DNA of 64,000 nucleotides from JADHUC01 sp964617665 (GCA_964617665.1 CAZUAH010000008.1:8419-72418); one strand, 5' to 3'; shown: positions 8,862 to 18,435, numbered from the stretch's first letter. The notes: generated by a model from the letters alone, not told the origin. Translations and numbers: made by a program.

Positions 8862-10733
8862 TCAAGGGAATCGATAGGCTCGAATCTGCAGCGGTCGAAT
8901 CGTGTGGGGCTTATCCTGTCCGGCCGCGTAGCACACGCCGACGCGGTCGCCGTCGCGTAAACCGGTGAGAGGTCTTGACCAGCCGTTGACAAATACATCC
9001 GTCGAGCCCTCGATGTGCAGCGCGTACGTCGGTTTCTCACGCGCGTCGGACAGCCACGTGCGGACGGCGTCCAAACGGGCTTTGACAATCGGATCGAATG
9101 CTGCCGCTCGGTCCCCGGCCTCATGCCAAAACCGAATGCCTTTCATTTGTGTTCTCGGCGGCAGTGTCCTCTCGACCGTCACGCGACGGCCGGCAGCGTC
9201 CACAGCGGCAACGACCGCGGGCATCCAGACGGCGTATCGGACACTCTTGGCGAGCGATGTGCGATCGCGTTCCGGCGGAAGACGCCACCTCGGGTAGTCG
9301 GTCTCGATCTTCTTGTCGTACCGAGCGCCACTCGCGAAGAAGCTCTCCAGCCGGCTTTCCAGGTGGTTCATACGGATCGTCAGAGATTCATACGGAAAGT
9401 TCACCGCCTTTGGACCCCAGTGCGGTGGGATATCCCGATGGTAGTCGGCGTAGGCGATCGTCCCGGCGGAATCGACCAGCACGATATACGCCCCGCCTCC
9501 TTGGTCCATCCACTCGTTCCTGAAATGCTGAGCCATGTCGTCCAGCAAATAGTCCGTCGTGCAATCCGGCCACCCCATGTAAAATATCTTGCAGATGCGA
9601 GCCCGGTGTCCCATCGCGGTCTCGTGAACGTACGACGTCCGTTGGGGCGTAGGGCCGACAAAGTCCATCGACGGCATCCGCGTGTCGTGGATCGTGTTGC
9701 AGATGAAGTGCACCACCGCCCGTTCGCCGAGAGCCAGCTTGAGCGGCTCGAACATCGGTGCGATCTTCCCATGCCACGTCCAAGGGTCCGTGGCGTTCAT
9801 GAATACCATCAGTACCGCTTTCTTCCCGCGAAAGTCACTCAGCCGCACGTACTGCGCCTCGTGGCCAGCAGTGATCTCATACGGCTTGGCGACAACCTCC
9901 CCGCCGCGCAGCTCGAAGCCACACATAACCTGCAGGAATTCCTTCACCGCGAGCGGCGTGAGAATATCCACAGGATCCCGCGGATTCGCATCTGTGTACT
10001 GCGGCGTGTCGAGGAAGGCTTCCATGCGTGCCAGGGCGAAATCGGGCGCCGTCTCGCCGGGCAGACGAAAACCACCACCACCGTAGCGCGATCGAGTGAG
10101 GCCGAGATGACATGGCAAGACGCCGGTACCCGTGCACCGCGCGTCGACGAACATGGCGTAGTCGCGCAATGCATCGATATCCGCTGCCGTCAACGCCTCG
10201 CCCCGGTAGCCCTTGGCCAAGGCAGCCCGGCCGGCCTGCTCGACGGCGCGAGCATAATCGGCGGTTTCCTCTTCCGCGGTCGATAGAGGCTCCTCCTTTC
10301 TTTCCTTCTGCTTGATGCCGCAGCGAAGGTATCGATGCAGCAGCGTTCCACTTGCGAGGAACCGATACTTCCGTTCGGGGCCATGAAGAGCTTCTCCAGC
10401 CAGCAGTTTGTCCGCCACGGCGCGTGCATGCTCATCCCAAACACGACGATACGCATCGTACAGCCGCTTCTTCTCGCCGACGAGCTTGGCGACCATCTCA
10501 GGCCGTCCATCGTAAGGCTCCACGGCCAGGGCCGCGCCGCACATCACATCGCGCCACGCCCCGTCCCACGAATCCTTCTCGGCCGCCGCCTGCTTCTCAA
10601 TCGCAACGAGCCATTGCGCAGCCGTTCTACCCGATTGATCAGGCGGTTGGGCCTGGCAGCAAGTCGCGATACTGAAAAAGGCCACGACTAGCGCTCGGGC
10701 AGACGAGCCGGTCAGGAACAACGAATTGGACAT
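8862..10733 (-). CDS. Secreted protein with deiodinase-like thioredoxin-fold domain
   Basis: A 623-residue protein starting at MSNSLFLTG (10733), where a signal peptide ending near CCQAQ begins; the open frame upstream to 10853 overlaps the preceding gene. The N-terminal half is helical (EKDSWDGAWRDVMCGAALAV). The middle contains VLMVFMNATDPWTW (about residue 311) followed by ERAVVHFICNTIHDTRMP and later GGGAYIVLVDSAGTIAYADY, a pattern like iodothyronine-deiodinase-family thioredoxin folds, with Asp where those enzymes carry Sec or Cys. The C-terminal part (about 520-623) looks like a small beta domain. It lies 94 bases downstream of the FGE-PQQ gene on the same strand, probably one operon. 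The fold assignment is moderate and activity is doubtful. Confidence 0.6.
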   Translation of the reverse strand: MSNSLFLTGSSARALVVAFFSIATCCQAQPPDQSGRTAAQWLVAIEKQAAAEKDSWDGAWRDVMCGAALAVEPYDGRPEMVAKLVGEKKRLYDAYRRVWDEHARAVADKLLAGEALHGPERKYRFLASGTLLHRYLRCGIKQKERKEEPLSTAEEETADYARAVEQAGRAALAKGYRGEALTAADIDALRDYAMFVDARCTGTGVLPCHLGLTRSRYGGGGFRLPGETAPDFALARMEAFLDTPQYTDANPRDPVDILTPLAVKEFLQVMCGFELRGGEVVAKPYEITAGHEAQYVRLSDFRGKKAVLMVFMNATDPWTWHGKIAPMFEPLKLALGERAVVHFICNTIHDTRMPSMDFVGPTPQRTSYVHETAMGHRARICKIFYMGWPDCTTDYLLDDMAQHFRNEWMDQGGGAYIVLVDSAGTIAYADYHRDIPPHWGPKAVNFPYESLTIRMNHLESRLESFFASGARYDKKIETDYPRWRLPPERDRTSLAKSVRYAVWMPAVVAAVDAAGRRVTVERTLPPRTQMKGIRFWHEAGDRAAAFDPIVKARLDAVRTWLSDAREKPTYALHIEGSTDVFVNGWSRPLTGLRDGDRVGVCYAAGQDKPHTIRPLQIRAYRFP

Positions 10734-10827
10734 ATTGGACTTCCTGTTGCGCGCGAATCGACTTGGGATATCCTGACGACTGATGCTATCCCTTATGCTC
10801 AAGTCCGGAAAGAGGCGAGCGGGAAAA

Positions 10828-13800
10828 TCAGTGCAGTGCGAACAGACACCCATCGTCGCAGCCGACGTAGATCACGTTGTCGCTGGGCCAGGGCGAAGAG
10901 ATGATTCGCGCGCTAGGCTCGCTGCCGCCGACAGTGAGGTCTGGGGCAGGGAGTCTGCTGGGCTTGTGCTTCCAACGCAGGTCGCCGGTCATGGCATCGA
11001 TGGCGTAGACGTTGCCGTCCCAGCAGCCGAAGTAGACGGTTTCGCCTGCGACGGATGGCGAGGACTGGATTGGTGCGCCGGCCTCGAACTTCCAACCTCG
11101 TTTGCCGGTGTTGGCGTCAAATGTCCGCAACGTACCATCGTTGCTGGCGGCGTAGACCCGCCCGTGCGCGACCGCCAGATCGGCGTAAACCTCGTAGCCC
11201 GGCGTGCCACCGTTGTTGATTGGGAGCCGCTGTTCAGGCCAGATTGGTTCGTGCCACTTGGTGCGGCCTCGCTTCGGGTCCCAGGCCATCACGGTGCCGG
11301 TCATCGAGCCTGGTACGTAGGCGAGATCCCCGGCGCGGGTGAACGACATGAACTGCCGGTTCTGGTGTCCACCTGAGTGCGACCACAAACTCTTGCCTGT
11401 GGCTAGATCCACGGCTCCGAAGTTGCTGCCGTTGGCCCCGGCGTAGAGTGTCCTTTCGTCGAGGCAGATGGCGGCGTATCCCTGCGGGCCGGACGGGCCT
11501 CGCCAGACGACCTCGCCCGTCTCGGCGTCCAGCCCAACGACCGGACCGGCGCTCATCACACCAACGTCGTGACCGCCCCTTGCACCTTCGCCGATGAACA
11601 CCACGCCGTAGGCCACGGCCGGCGAACCGCATGGTCGCATTCGGGAGAGCGATTTTTCCCATCGCTTCTCGCCGTTCTTGGCGTCCAGCGCGAACATTCG
11701 CCCGTCCTCGCTGACGATGTAGACTACCCCGTCCACAACCGCCGCCGACCCGGCCACGGCCCCGCGCGTCTCGACCTTCCAGACCTCAGTGCCCTTCTCG
11801 GCATCCACCGCGTAGATGTGATTATCGTTGCTGCCAAAATACGCAATGCCATCCACCACCACGGGCGAACTCTTAATGGGGCCTTTCGTTTGGAACCGCC
11901 ATTTGACGCCCTTGACGTTCGTGAGCCCCTTCGCCTGGAACACGCCATCGCGACGCAGATTGCCGCGATGCACGCGGCCCTGGAGCGGATCGAACTTCGC
12001 CGGGTCGATATTGAGTAGTGCCGGAGCATCACGCCGCACAGACACCAATTGGACGGTTTCCGAGCGAAACGACACTTTTTCGGGCAGTTGCCGCACGACT
12101 CGGAATCCCGTATCGCAGTACGGCCAAGTCGTGGGTGGGGCGTCGGAGGACAGCAGGCCCTGTCTGACACCGACGGTCAAATCGAGGATGGATCCGCCCA
12201 GGCGACTCGTTCGCATTCTGGTCTGCACTCCGGGACTGCTCAACTCGCTGACGTTGCCCAGCACGTCGTACAAACCCAAGGCCGTCGGCTTCTTCTGGCC
12301 CACCGGATGCGTCGTCCCGCCGGCGGCGTCGAACAGCCAAGCGTGCTCGAAAACGCCTTTCGCCTCGTTGCCCCACGGATACCTTTGTCCATCGGGAACG
12401 ACCGCTTGCTGGTACTCGGCAACCGAAGGCAAACGGTACCCGTCGGCTTCGGCGGCGGCGTACAAGGGCGGTAAGACGCGATCCATGGCATCCGTCGCGT
12501 ATACCCCCGGCAATGAATGCGATGCCCCGGCACCCATTCCGACCGATGGCGTATCAGTCTGTTCCGGACGGCCGTACTTCGCGATGTAATCCTCTGGAAA
12601 ATGAAACTGAATCGGCCGGAACTTCACGGCCGTCTTATACACCGTCGCGCAATCCGGGTCAGCATAGTACACTGGCTTTCGGCCCATCAACTCGCTCAGT
12701 GCATTGCACCACACGGCCATGTCATAAGCGGTGATGTCGGTCACGGGCTCGTCGCACGCGTGTGTCTGCGGTGGTTCAGCCCGACCGGTAACCGGATCGA
12801 AGCCCCAGTAGTCCATCGAGCCCATGTCGCCGTCGTAGTCGGTTTCGTAGCCGTGTGCTATCGCCCAATCTCGGACGCGTTTCCAAAAAGCAAACGTCGT
12901 CTCATGCCGAGCGATTTCCACTTGCGTTCCCGGCACGCGCACCAGCTCCAATTTGATCGCCGGTCTGGCGGGCGCATCGCTACTTCTTGCGGTCTCGTCT
13001 TTGGCGATTATCCATGTCGGCACGCCGTCGTTGATCTCGACCTTCATCGGTGCCGCGCCGCCAGCATCGCACCGTACCAATCGAAGGCCGATGTTGTATG
13101 AGCCGTCGTGCGGGAAATCGCCATAGGGGCTGGCCGAACGCGTCGCCGGGTGGGACGGGTAAAGGAAATCGCCGCCTAACACCGTGATCGGAGGAGCCGC
13201 CGCCGGATCGTAGCAGTCGCCAAATGTCCACACCAGTTCCCCTACGTTGCCCAGCAAATCGTACACGCCCGCCGGGCTGGGCTCCTTCGTACCAACCGGC
13301 TGCGTCTGGCCGTCGGAGTTCTCACCAACCACGGCATTGGCCGGAGAGATCGTCTGTTTCGCCATCGCCCGTTGCCACTCGCCCGGCGTGGGCAGCCGAT
13401 ATCCGTCGGCCGACCATTTCACGTACAGCTTCGGCAGCGGTCGTGGCTTAGCAAAGGCCGGACTCCATCGCACCTCGTGGAGCGGTTTCCCAAACGCGGG
13501 ATCTTCGTAGTAGACCGGCTCACGGCTTTCCATTTCGCTCAGCGCGTTGCACCAAGCAGCCGCATCGTGCAGCGTGAAGTCCGTCGCCGGCTCCTGGAGG
13601 CCGTGCGCTGTGTTGCCGAAATCCATCGATCCACAGTCGCCGTCCTTCTCGAACCCAAAGCCCTGGCTGGGCGGCACGAAGTCGTTGCTCCGCGCCAGAC
13701 GGAACACGTTCTTCCACAACTCGTAGGGAACCTCGGTCTTGCTGATGTAGAAGTCGCCGTCCTCGCCAGTCACCTCTACCATCGCAATTGTCTCGCTCGG

Positions 13801-14766
13801 GCGCTTCCGGCGATGCACTACGGCGTCGGCCTCGAATGCATACCACTTGTAGCCAAAGTACGACGGAATAAACCGATCCTTCGCGGCGTACACACCGACG
13901 GCAGTGACGTCCTCGAATGAGTGCTCCGTGAAGTCGGCCGACTCGGCATCGAAGTAGATGTCGTGCGGTGCCTTCGGGTTGTATTTCGCCCAGCGGGTCT
14001 TAGTGGGCTGTAGCGTGTGCGTGCCAGCGAGATGAAACGTCGCCTCGGAGAGATAGCTTTGCTGGTCGTCGCAGACGAGAAGTCGCACGGAGTCGATGCA
14101 CATGAAATACCGCTTCAGCACCAATGCCAGCCGGCTCTCGTCGTCGAAGGTTACCCGGTTCGCTGCGCCGCCGTTGAGAAAATCCGGTTTGAGCCACAAC
14201 CAATTCACCGCCAGACGATAGGGCGAGTAGATCTCGTAAGTCTCGTGAAACACGGCCCAGTTCTCGCGTGGCCAGCAGAACGGTCCGTCGTGGTCCTGAT
14301 TCACGCCGTCTTCGCTGAACCCGGTGGTGCGCCGGTTGGCCTGGTAAATGGCTTGGCCGCCATACCACCGCGGCGTGCCGGCCAGCATGTCGTACCACGG
14401 CGCGACGGGATTGAACGGCCGCTCCAGGCTGAATTCGTGATAGCCCACCACATCGTCGTCCGTCTTGCCGTCGCCATCCACGTCGACAGTCAGGTCCAGT
14501 TGCACGGGCCGGTCATTCGGTCGCCAGAGCTTTGTCTCCGGGTCCTGCACGAGCGCATACCGGTGGCAATGGAAATGATGCCGCGGCTGTCCATCGCCGC
14601 CGCGGAGGAAATCCGCGCCAAAATCCACGATACGGACCCGGGCCGCTTCGACCGGCGCATCGGCTGCCGCCGGGTCCGGCTGCCAAACCTTGAGCTCTCC
14701 GGCATGAAGCCTGCCTGCCATGCAGATCACAACCGCGCCCGCGCATGCAAGTCCTCTGATCTTCAT
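10828..14766 (-). CDS. Secreted fusion: two SUMF1/FGE domains plus PQQ propeller
   Basis: A 1312-residue protein starting at MKIRGLACAG (14766), preceded by GGGGAGG nine bases upstream. It has a signal peptide and an N-terminal planctomycete-type region (to about 330). Two formylglycine-generating-enzyme-like modules follow: about 335-600 (ADGYRLPTPGEWQRAM, GVYDLLGNVGELVWTFGD, NIGLRLVR) and about 615-910 (ADGYRLPSVAEYQQAV, GLYDVLGNVSELSS, DTGFRVVR). A PQQ-like propeller spans about 930-1312, with repeats such as YFGSNDNHIYAVDAEKGTEV and YAASNDGTLRTFDANTGK. I do not see the catalytic cysteine pair of true FGE in either module, so these are probably binding or structural modules. Likely exported and working with the deiodinase-like neighbour. 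Confidence 0.85.
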   Translation of the reverse strand: MKIRGLACAGAVVICMAGRLHAGELKVWQPDPAAADAPVEAARVRIVDFGADFLRGGDGQPRHHFHCHRYALVQDPETKLWRPNDRPVQLDLTVDVDGDGKTDDDVVGYHEFSLERPFNPVAPWYDMLAGTPRWYGGQAIYQANRRTTGFSEDGVNQDHDGPFCWPRENWAVFHETYEIYSPYRLAVNWLWLKPDFLNGGAANRVTFDDESRLALVLKRYFMCIDSVRLLVCDDQQSYLSEATFHLAGTHTLQPTKTRWAKYNPKAPHDIYFDAESADFTEHSFEDVTAVGVYAAKDRFIPSYFGYKWYAFEADAVVHRRKRPSETIAMVEVTGEDGDFYISKTEVPYELWKNVFRLARSNDFVPPSQGFGFEKDGDCGSMDFGNTAHGLQEPATDFTLHDAAAWCNALSEMESREPVYYEDPAFGKPLHEVRWSPAFAKPRPLPKLYVKWSADGYRLPTPGEWQRAMAKQTISPANAVVGENSDGQTQPVGTKEPSPAGVYDLLGNVGELVWTFGDCYDPAAAPPITVLGGDFLYPSHPATRSASPYGDFPHDGSYNIGLRLVRCDAGGAAPMKVEINDGVPTWIIAKDETARSSDAPARPAIKLELVRVPGTQVEIARHETTFAFWKRVRDWAIAHGYETDYDGDMGSMDYWGFDPVTGRAEPPQTHACDEPVTDITAYDMAVWCNALSELMGRKPVYYADPDCATVYKTAVKFRPIQFHFPEDYIAKYGRPEQTDTPSVGMGAGASHSLPGVYATDAMDRVLPPLYAAAEADGYRLPSVAEYQQAVVPDGQRYPWGNEAKGVFEHAWLFDAAGGTTHPVGQKKPTALGLYDVLGNVSELSSPGVQTRMRTSRLGGSILDLTVGVRQGLLSSDAPPTTWPYCDTGFRVVRQLPEKVSFRSETVQLVSVRRDAPALLNIDPAKFDPLQGRVHRGNLRRDGVFQAKGLTNVKGVKWRFQTKGPIKSSPVVVDGIAYFGSNDNHIYAVDAEKGTEVWKVETRGAVAGSAAVVDGVVYIVSEDGRMFALDAKNGEKRWEKSLSRMRPCGSPAVAYGVVFIGEGARGGHDVGVMSAGPVVGLDAETGEVVWRGPSGPQGYAAICLDERTLYAGANGSNFGAVDLATGKSLWSHSGGHQNRQFMSFTRAGDLAYVPGSMTGTVMAWDPKRGRTKWHEPIWPEQRLPINNGGTPGYEVYADLAVAHGRVYAASNDGTLRTFDANTGKRGWKFEAGAPIQSSPSVAGETVYFGCWDGNVYAIDAMTGDLRWKHKPSRLPAPDLTVGGSEPSARIISSPWPSDNVIYVGCDDGCLFALH

Positions 14767-15040
14767 ATCATCGGCCTCCCCGTTCTCCACTCAGGAATTC
14801 CCTGCAATCGCCCTCCGCAAAACGTCGACTAACAAGATCTTCATCTCCCGCCGCTCCTGACGCAACCATCCATGTGCCATCTATACGCAATAGATCTACG
14901 ATGTCTTGCTCCAGTGTGCAGTAACAGCCGCACGTGCTGATACAATGAACCAGCGCCGGCGCCTCAGGTTCAATTCACGATCGCGTCGACAAAGGCAAGA
15001 AGGGAAAAACCGGATTGATTTGCATTCCAAGGGGATGGTC

Positions 15041-16186
15041 ATGTTCTGCAACCGCCTGCCAATCGTGATGCTGCTGTTGGTCGCACTGCACGTACCAACC
15101 GCTCATGCGGATGGCCCTGATGGCCTCGACAACAACCTACAAGTGGTGGACCTGAGCGATCTGGACGGCCCGCTTCCGCTGGATGTCGTTTCGAGCAAAC
15201 AGATTTTATGGCAGACCGAGGATTGGGAGCATTCAACGTGGCAGAACCCAGAATGGCCCAAAGGCGGCCCCGATACGGTCGGGTACCCAACAGTGGTCAA
15301 GAACAATCGTGGGTCCAATGCGGATGGTAAGTATTACCTATTCTACGCGCACCACGATCCCAGGTCGGGCATCGGCGTGGCTGTCTCCGACGTTATCACG
15401 GGGCCCTATTCGAAGAAGGTCAAAGTACCCGGCCGATCAGATAACCAAGTGGTGCCCGCCTTCCATGCATCGAGCACGCATCCCGGCGATCCGGACCATA
15501 CGTCAAGTCCTTGGGTCGTCTGGAACGAGTTGGAACAACGGTGGTTCATGTACTTCCATTACTTCAATCATGTCCGAAAAACCGTACCGGGATATCAATT
15601 GACGGCCTTGGCCACCACACCCGATCTGGTGTCGCACCGCTGGACGATCTGGGAGGACGCTTCGTTTGGTACGACGCCACCCTATCGCCCGGTGCTGCCG
15701 ACAACCACACAGGCGTGGGCCAACCAGGCATCGTCGTACAATAGCGTGCATCGGCTTCCGGACGGGCGCTGGCTGGCTTTCATTCGCGGCACATCGAACA
15801 ACGGCAAGCCCCCGTCGCTCGGTTTTGCCTCGTCAAACGATGGCCGTAGCTGGGATTACTTCGACGAGACCCCTATCATCCATCAAAACAATGGCGGCGG
15901 TGGTAGAAAAGGAGTCTATCGTCCGGGCTTCATCGGCTATCTCGGCAAGAATGAATCCGACATCGACGAGTATCTCGTCGCTTGGCAGGAAAGTGTCCAT
16001 TTCGACGGCGACGCGAGACTGATCTACGGCTACACCACAGATTTCAAATCCATCAAGCGCGACCCGCGTGGACACGTGAATTGGAGAGGATCGGACGGGG
16101 CAATCGCCGCGTGGCGCGAAGGGAGCCGGCTGTACCTGTTTGCGGGCAAATCCGTACACGAGCTGAAACTGCCCGTGGATCGATAA
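15041..16186 (+). CDS. Secreted five-bladed beta-propeller protein (GH43/GH32-like)
   Basis: 381 residues from ATG 15041, chosen because AAGGGG ends six bases upstream and a signal peptide starts there (LPIVMLLLVALHVPTAHADG). The mature part shows propeller-glycosidase patterns: YPTVVKNNRG, KYYLFYAHHDPRSGIGVAVS, GPYSKKVKV, SSPWVVWNELEQRWFMYFHY, SSYNSVHRLPDGRWLAFIRG and SSNDGRSWDYFDETPII. These fit the furanosidase-type five-bladed fold of GH43 and relatives. I cannot assign the catalytic acids or substrate. Transcribed divergently from the FGE-PQQ gene; its transcript may run into the structured element and terminator near 16440. Confidence 0.7.
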   Translation: MFCNRLPIVMLLLVALHVPTAHADGPDGLDNNLQVVDLSDLDGPLPLDVVSSKQILWQTEDWEHSTWQNPEWPKGGPDTVGYPTVVKNNRGSNADGKYYLFYAHHDPRSGIGVAVSDVITGPYSKKVKVPGRSDNQVVPAFHASSTHPGDPDHTSSPWVVWNELEQRWFMYFHYFNHVRKTVPGYQLTALATTPDLVSHRWTIWEDASFGTTPPYRPVLPTTTQAWANQASSYNSVHRLPDGRWLAFIRGTSNNGKPPSLGFASSNDGRSWDYFDETPIIHQNNGGGGRKGVYRPGFIGYLGKNESDIDEYLVAWQESVHFDGDARLIYGYTTDFKSIKRDPRGHVNWRGSDGAIAAWREGSRLYLFAGKSVHELKLPVDR

Positions 16187-16352
16187 GCGCGAAAACGATC
16201 GACAAAGAAACCGACGTAATGACTTCTTGGCAGTGCAAGCGGTCTCATGCGGATTGTCCAGAGAGCAGTGTGTCGGCGGCGCGGCCGTTTTCTCGTCACA
16301 AACCGCAACCTTTGCCACGGTACCGCATTTGGACTTCCGGCGTTGTCGTCAA

Positions 16353-16475
16353 GGATATCCGCCGGGGCGGTCGATGGTTGTGACGGGCAGTTGGTGGTGT
16401 CACCACCACTTTGCGATCGACCACCAGTCTGCTATATCCAGCCACGTCATTCTACCGGGAGTGACGTGGCTTTTT
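16353..16475 (+). ncRNA. Candidate structured RNA ending in a terminator
   Basis: Nested helices can be drawn by eye: GGATAT (16353-16358) with ATATCC (16434-16439); GGTCGAT (16369-16375) with ATCGACC (16416-16422); and an apical stem TGGTGGT (16392-16398) with ACCACCA (16402-16408), extended by AG/CT across a bulge. A terminator hairpin follows directly at 16440-16475. Stem, large internal loop and terminal stem recall a compact 6S-like or riboswitch-like fold, but I recognise no known family. No protein-coding frame here is convincing. It could be a stand-alone small RNA or the 3' end of the upstream glycosidase-like mRNA. Confidence 0.4.
16440..16475 (+). terminator. Rho-independent terminator
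   Basis: AGCCACGTCA (16440-16449) pairs with TGACGTGGCT (16462-16471) around a 12-base loop, and T16471-T16475 forms the run. On the reverse strand no T-run follows, so it serves the forward strand. Confidence 0.75.
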
Positions 16476-16571
16476 GTATGGGCAAATCCCTCGCTATGGA
16501 TGGCTCACGCCCCGGCGTGATCATCGTTTCGCCGTTTTGAAACGGGCTGGCTGGAAAGGCTGAAACGCCGA

Positions 16572-16772
16572 CTACGATCCTTTGGGCACGTACGCCCCAC
16601 ACTGAAACTCATCTTCACCTTCCTGGTCGGCGCGATTGAGTAGACAAAGCATCTCCTCGGACGGATCGTCGTCTTTCTCGCACGACACGCATAAGCTTGG
16701 CTTCGCAATCAAATCTGCATTGATCTTGTTACCGTCGTCGTCGTAGAGACCGAACGGTTTTTCGTCTTGCAT
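16572..16772 (-). CDS. Small conserved cysteine-containing protein
   Basis: A 66-residue acidic protein starting at ATG 16772. Its CVSCEKDDDP, EMLCLLNRADQEGEDEFQC and GAYVPKGS pattern, with four cysteines (CxxC then two spaced Cys), looks like a small zinc-binding or metal-binding domain found as an orphan in planctomycetes. It lies 63 bases downstream of the PQQ gene on the same strand and may be cotranscribed. Function unknown. Confidence 0.65.
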   Translation of the reverse strand: MQDEKPFGLYDDDGNKINADLIAKPSLCVSCEKDDDPSEEMLCLLNRADQEGEDEFQCGAYVPKGS

Positions 16773-16835
16773 TACGCATCTCCCATCGGACAGGCCCTAT
16801 GTGCTGGCCAGCGCACCCCATACCGGCCTATCCGG

Positions 16836-18071
16836 TCATCTGGCCTTAACGTCGTAGCAGTACAAGTTCGTGTCGTAGCGGAGCAGGAGCCGACCATCGA
16901 CAACCACGGGGTGCGCCCAACTGCGACCTTCGCCATCGACAGCAAAAGACCCTCTCGTTTTGGCGTCCTCACCGGCTGGATCGATCAGCGAGATTCGGCC
17001 ATCGGAATCTGAGAATACATACAGCATACCGTCGGCCCAGCAAACCTGCCCGGCCCGTACACGCTCCTGCCATTCTGTCTCGCCGGTCTTCAGGTTCACA
17101 CATGTCAAGCCACCTCGCCCTTTTCCAAACACATAGCCATCGGCGACAACGTAGTTGCCCGGGTGACAATTGAGATCTCGGTTTCGCCAAGCCTCTGTGA
17201 ACGTCCATTCACCCGCATCGTACTTGACGTCGAGACATAGACTGCCCTTTCCGTATCCCACGGCCCAGAACAGGTACCCGTCCAAGTAGGCTGGAGTGGG
17301 AACGTTAGCCGTGTTGGGGGCGGCAAAATCGTGTTTGTGGACCAGGTTGCCCGTCCGGGCATCGACCACCAGCAGCCCGCTTTGCGATCCGTTCACAATG
17401 ATCGTGTCGCCGCCTTCGGTGATCGTCATGCAGGAACTGTAACCGGCCGTCGCCGAAACATCCGACTCCCACACGTCTTTGCCAGTCATCTTGTCGAGCG
17501 CGACGATGGCATGCCGGCCGCCGGGCGTGACGATAGCAAGGTCATCGAGAATCAGGACGCTTTCGGCATACTGCCAGCCGCCGACTTTGCCCCCCATCTC
17601 TGACTTCATATGGCGTTGCCAGAGAGTCTGGCCATCAGTGACACTGTGACAAGTGACCAGTCCTCCGCCGCCGGTTACGTAAATGCGGTCGCCGTCGATT
17701 GTAGGAGTCGATCGCGCGCCGCCGTACTTGCGGTGGCTGCACTTGGGCCCCTGCTCAACTCGCCATTTCTCTTGGCCGTCGAGGTCAAGACAGATCAGCA
17801 TCTGCATGTCACCGGCGTTTCCGGTGGTGTACACACAATCGTTCGCCACGGCCATGGACGACCACCCTGGTCCAACATCGTCGACCTTCCAGACAAGCGA
17901 CGGACCTTCTTCGGGCCACTCTCGAAGCAGACCGTTGTCGGGCGAGTGGCCATCGCGGTTCGGGCCCAAAAACCCAGGCCAGTCGGCAGCGTACGTGGTA
18001 GCAAGATTCAAGCTGAGAACAAAGAGCGTTCCGACGGCAAAGTTGCGCATCGCGGTGTTTCGTGTGGTCAT
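16836..18071 (-). CDS. Secreted PQQ-binding-like beta-propeller protein
   Basis: 411 residues with a signal peptide (NFAVGTLFVLSLNLATTYA) and the opening DWPGFLGPNRDG, the standard start of the planctomycete 'outer membrane protein assembly factor BamB-like' PQQ propeller family. Repeats include VYTTGNAGDMQMLICLDLDG, YVTGGGGLVTCHSVTDGQTL, DDLAIVTPGGRHAIVALDK and FGKGRGGLTCVNLKTGE. These proteins generally lack the PQQ cofactor and act as exported scaffolds or binding proteins. The first ATG (18071) or ATG 18050 could be used; both keep the signal peptide. Confidence 0.85.
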   Translation of the reverse strand: MTTRNTAMRNFAVGTLFVLSLNLATTYAADWPGFLGPNRDGHSPDNGLLREWPEEGPSLVWKVDDVGPGWSSMAVANDCVYTTGNAGDMQMLICLDLDGQEKWRVEQGPKCSHRKYGGARSTPTIDGDRIYVTGGGGLVTCHSVTDGQTLWQRHMKSEMGGKVGGWQYAESVLILDDLAIVTPGGRHAIVALDKMTGKDVWESDVSATAGYSSCMTITEGGDTIIVNGSQSGLLVVDARTGNLVHKHDFAAPNTANVPTPAYLDGYLFWAVGYGKGSLCLDVKYDAGEWTFTEAWRNRDLNCHPGNYVVADGYVFGKGRGGLTCVNLKTGETEWQERVRAGQVCWADGMLYVFSDSDGRISLIDPAGEDAKTRGSFAVDGEGRSWAHPVVVDGRLLLRYDTNLYCYDVKAR

Positions 18072-18435
18072 GGCAAACTCAGTTCAATTAAGGGGTTATC
18101 AAGAGACCTAGCAGTCGAACGATTCGAGCGACTTCGGCAGGGAGCGACTAGTATTCCATCGTACCTTGGTTTTCGGGTAGTGGGATTCGCCAAAATTCCC
18201 TTGGTGGCAAAGGAATTCTGGCGAATCCCACTACCATTCAACCCGAAGATTGAGCTGCGGTAGACTACGAGGCGTGCTTTGGACATCAAAAGGACGATGA
18301 TGCCACATAATAAATTGTACGTTCCCAAATCCCGAGCCGAAAGGTCCTATCACGGACATCTGAATCGGATGAGGCGGCCAATGAAGCCACTGCCGTGCGC
18401 AATCAACAGATAAGCAACTGCGGACAGCCGAATAG
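18072..18435. other. Intergenic region with long hairpin
   Basis: No gene is visible between the YVTN/cytochrome gene and the PQQ gene, both on the reverse strand. The region is dominated by the 60-base hairpin at 18176-18235. Confidence 0.6.
18176..18235. repeat. Long near-perfect hairpin, REP/MITE-like
   Basis: GGTAGTGGGATTCGCCA (18176-18192) is matched exactly by TGGCGAATCCCACTACC (18219-18235). After one mismatch the pairing continues with AATTCC (18194-18199) and GGAATT (18212-18217) around a 12-base loop. No T-run follows. The arm sequence resembles short dispersed repeats I associate with planctomycete genomes, which is recall and not a search. Confidence 0.75.

Noticed and set aside
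9015..10286. 423-residue forward open frame
   Set aside because: Antisense to the deiodinase-like gene; its composition (Arg/Val/His-rich, no domain) is the usual shadow of a high-GC gene.
14017..14832. 271-residue forward open frame
   Set aside because: Antisense to the FGE-PQQ gene, crosses its start, no coding character.
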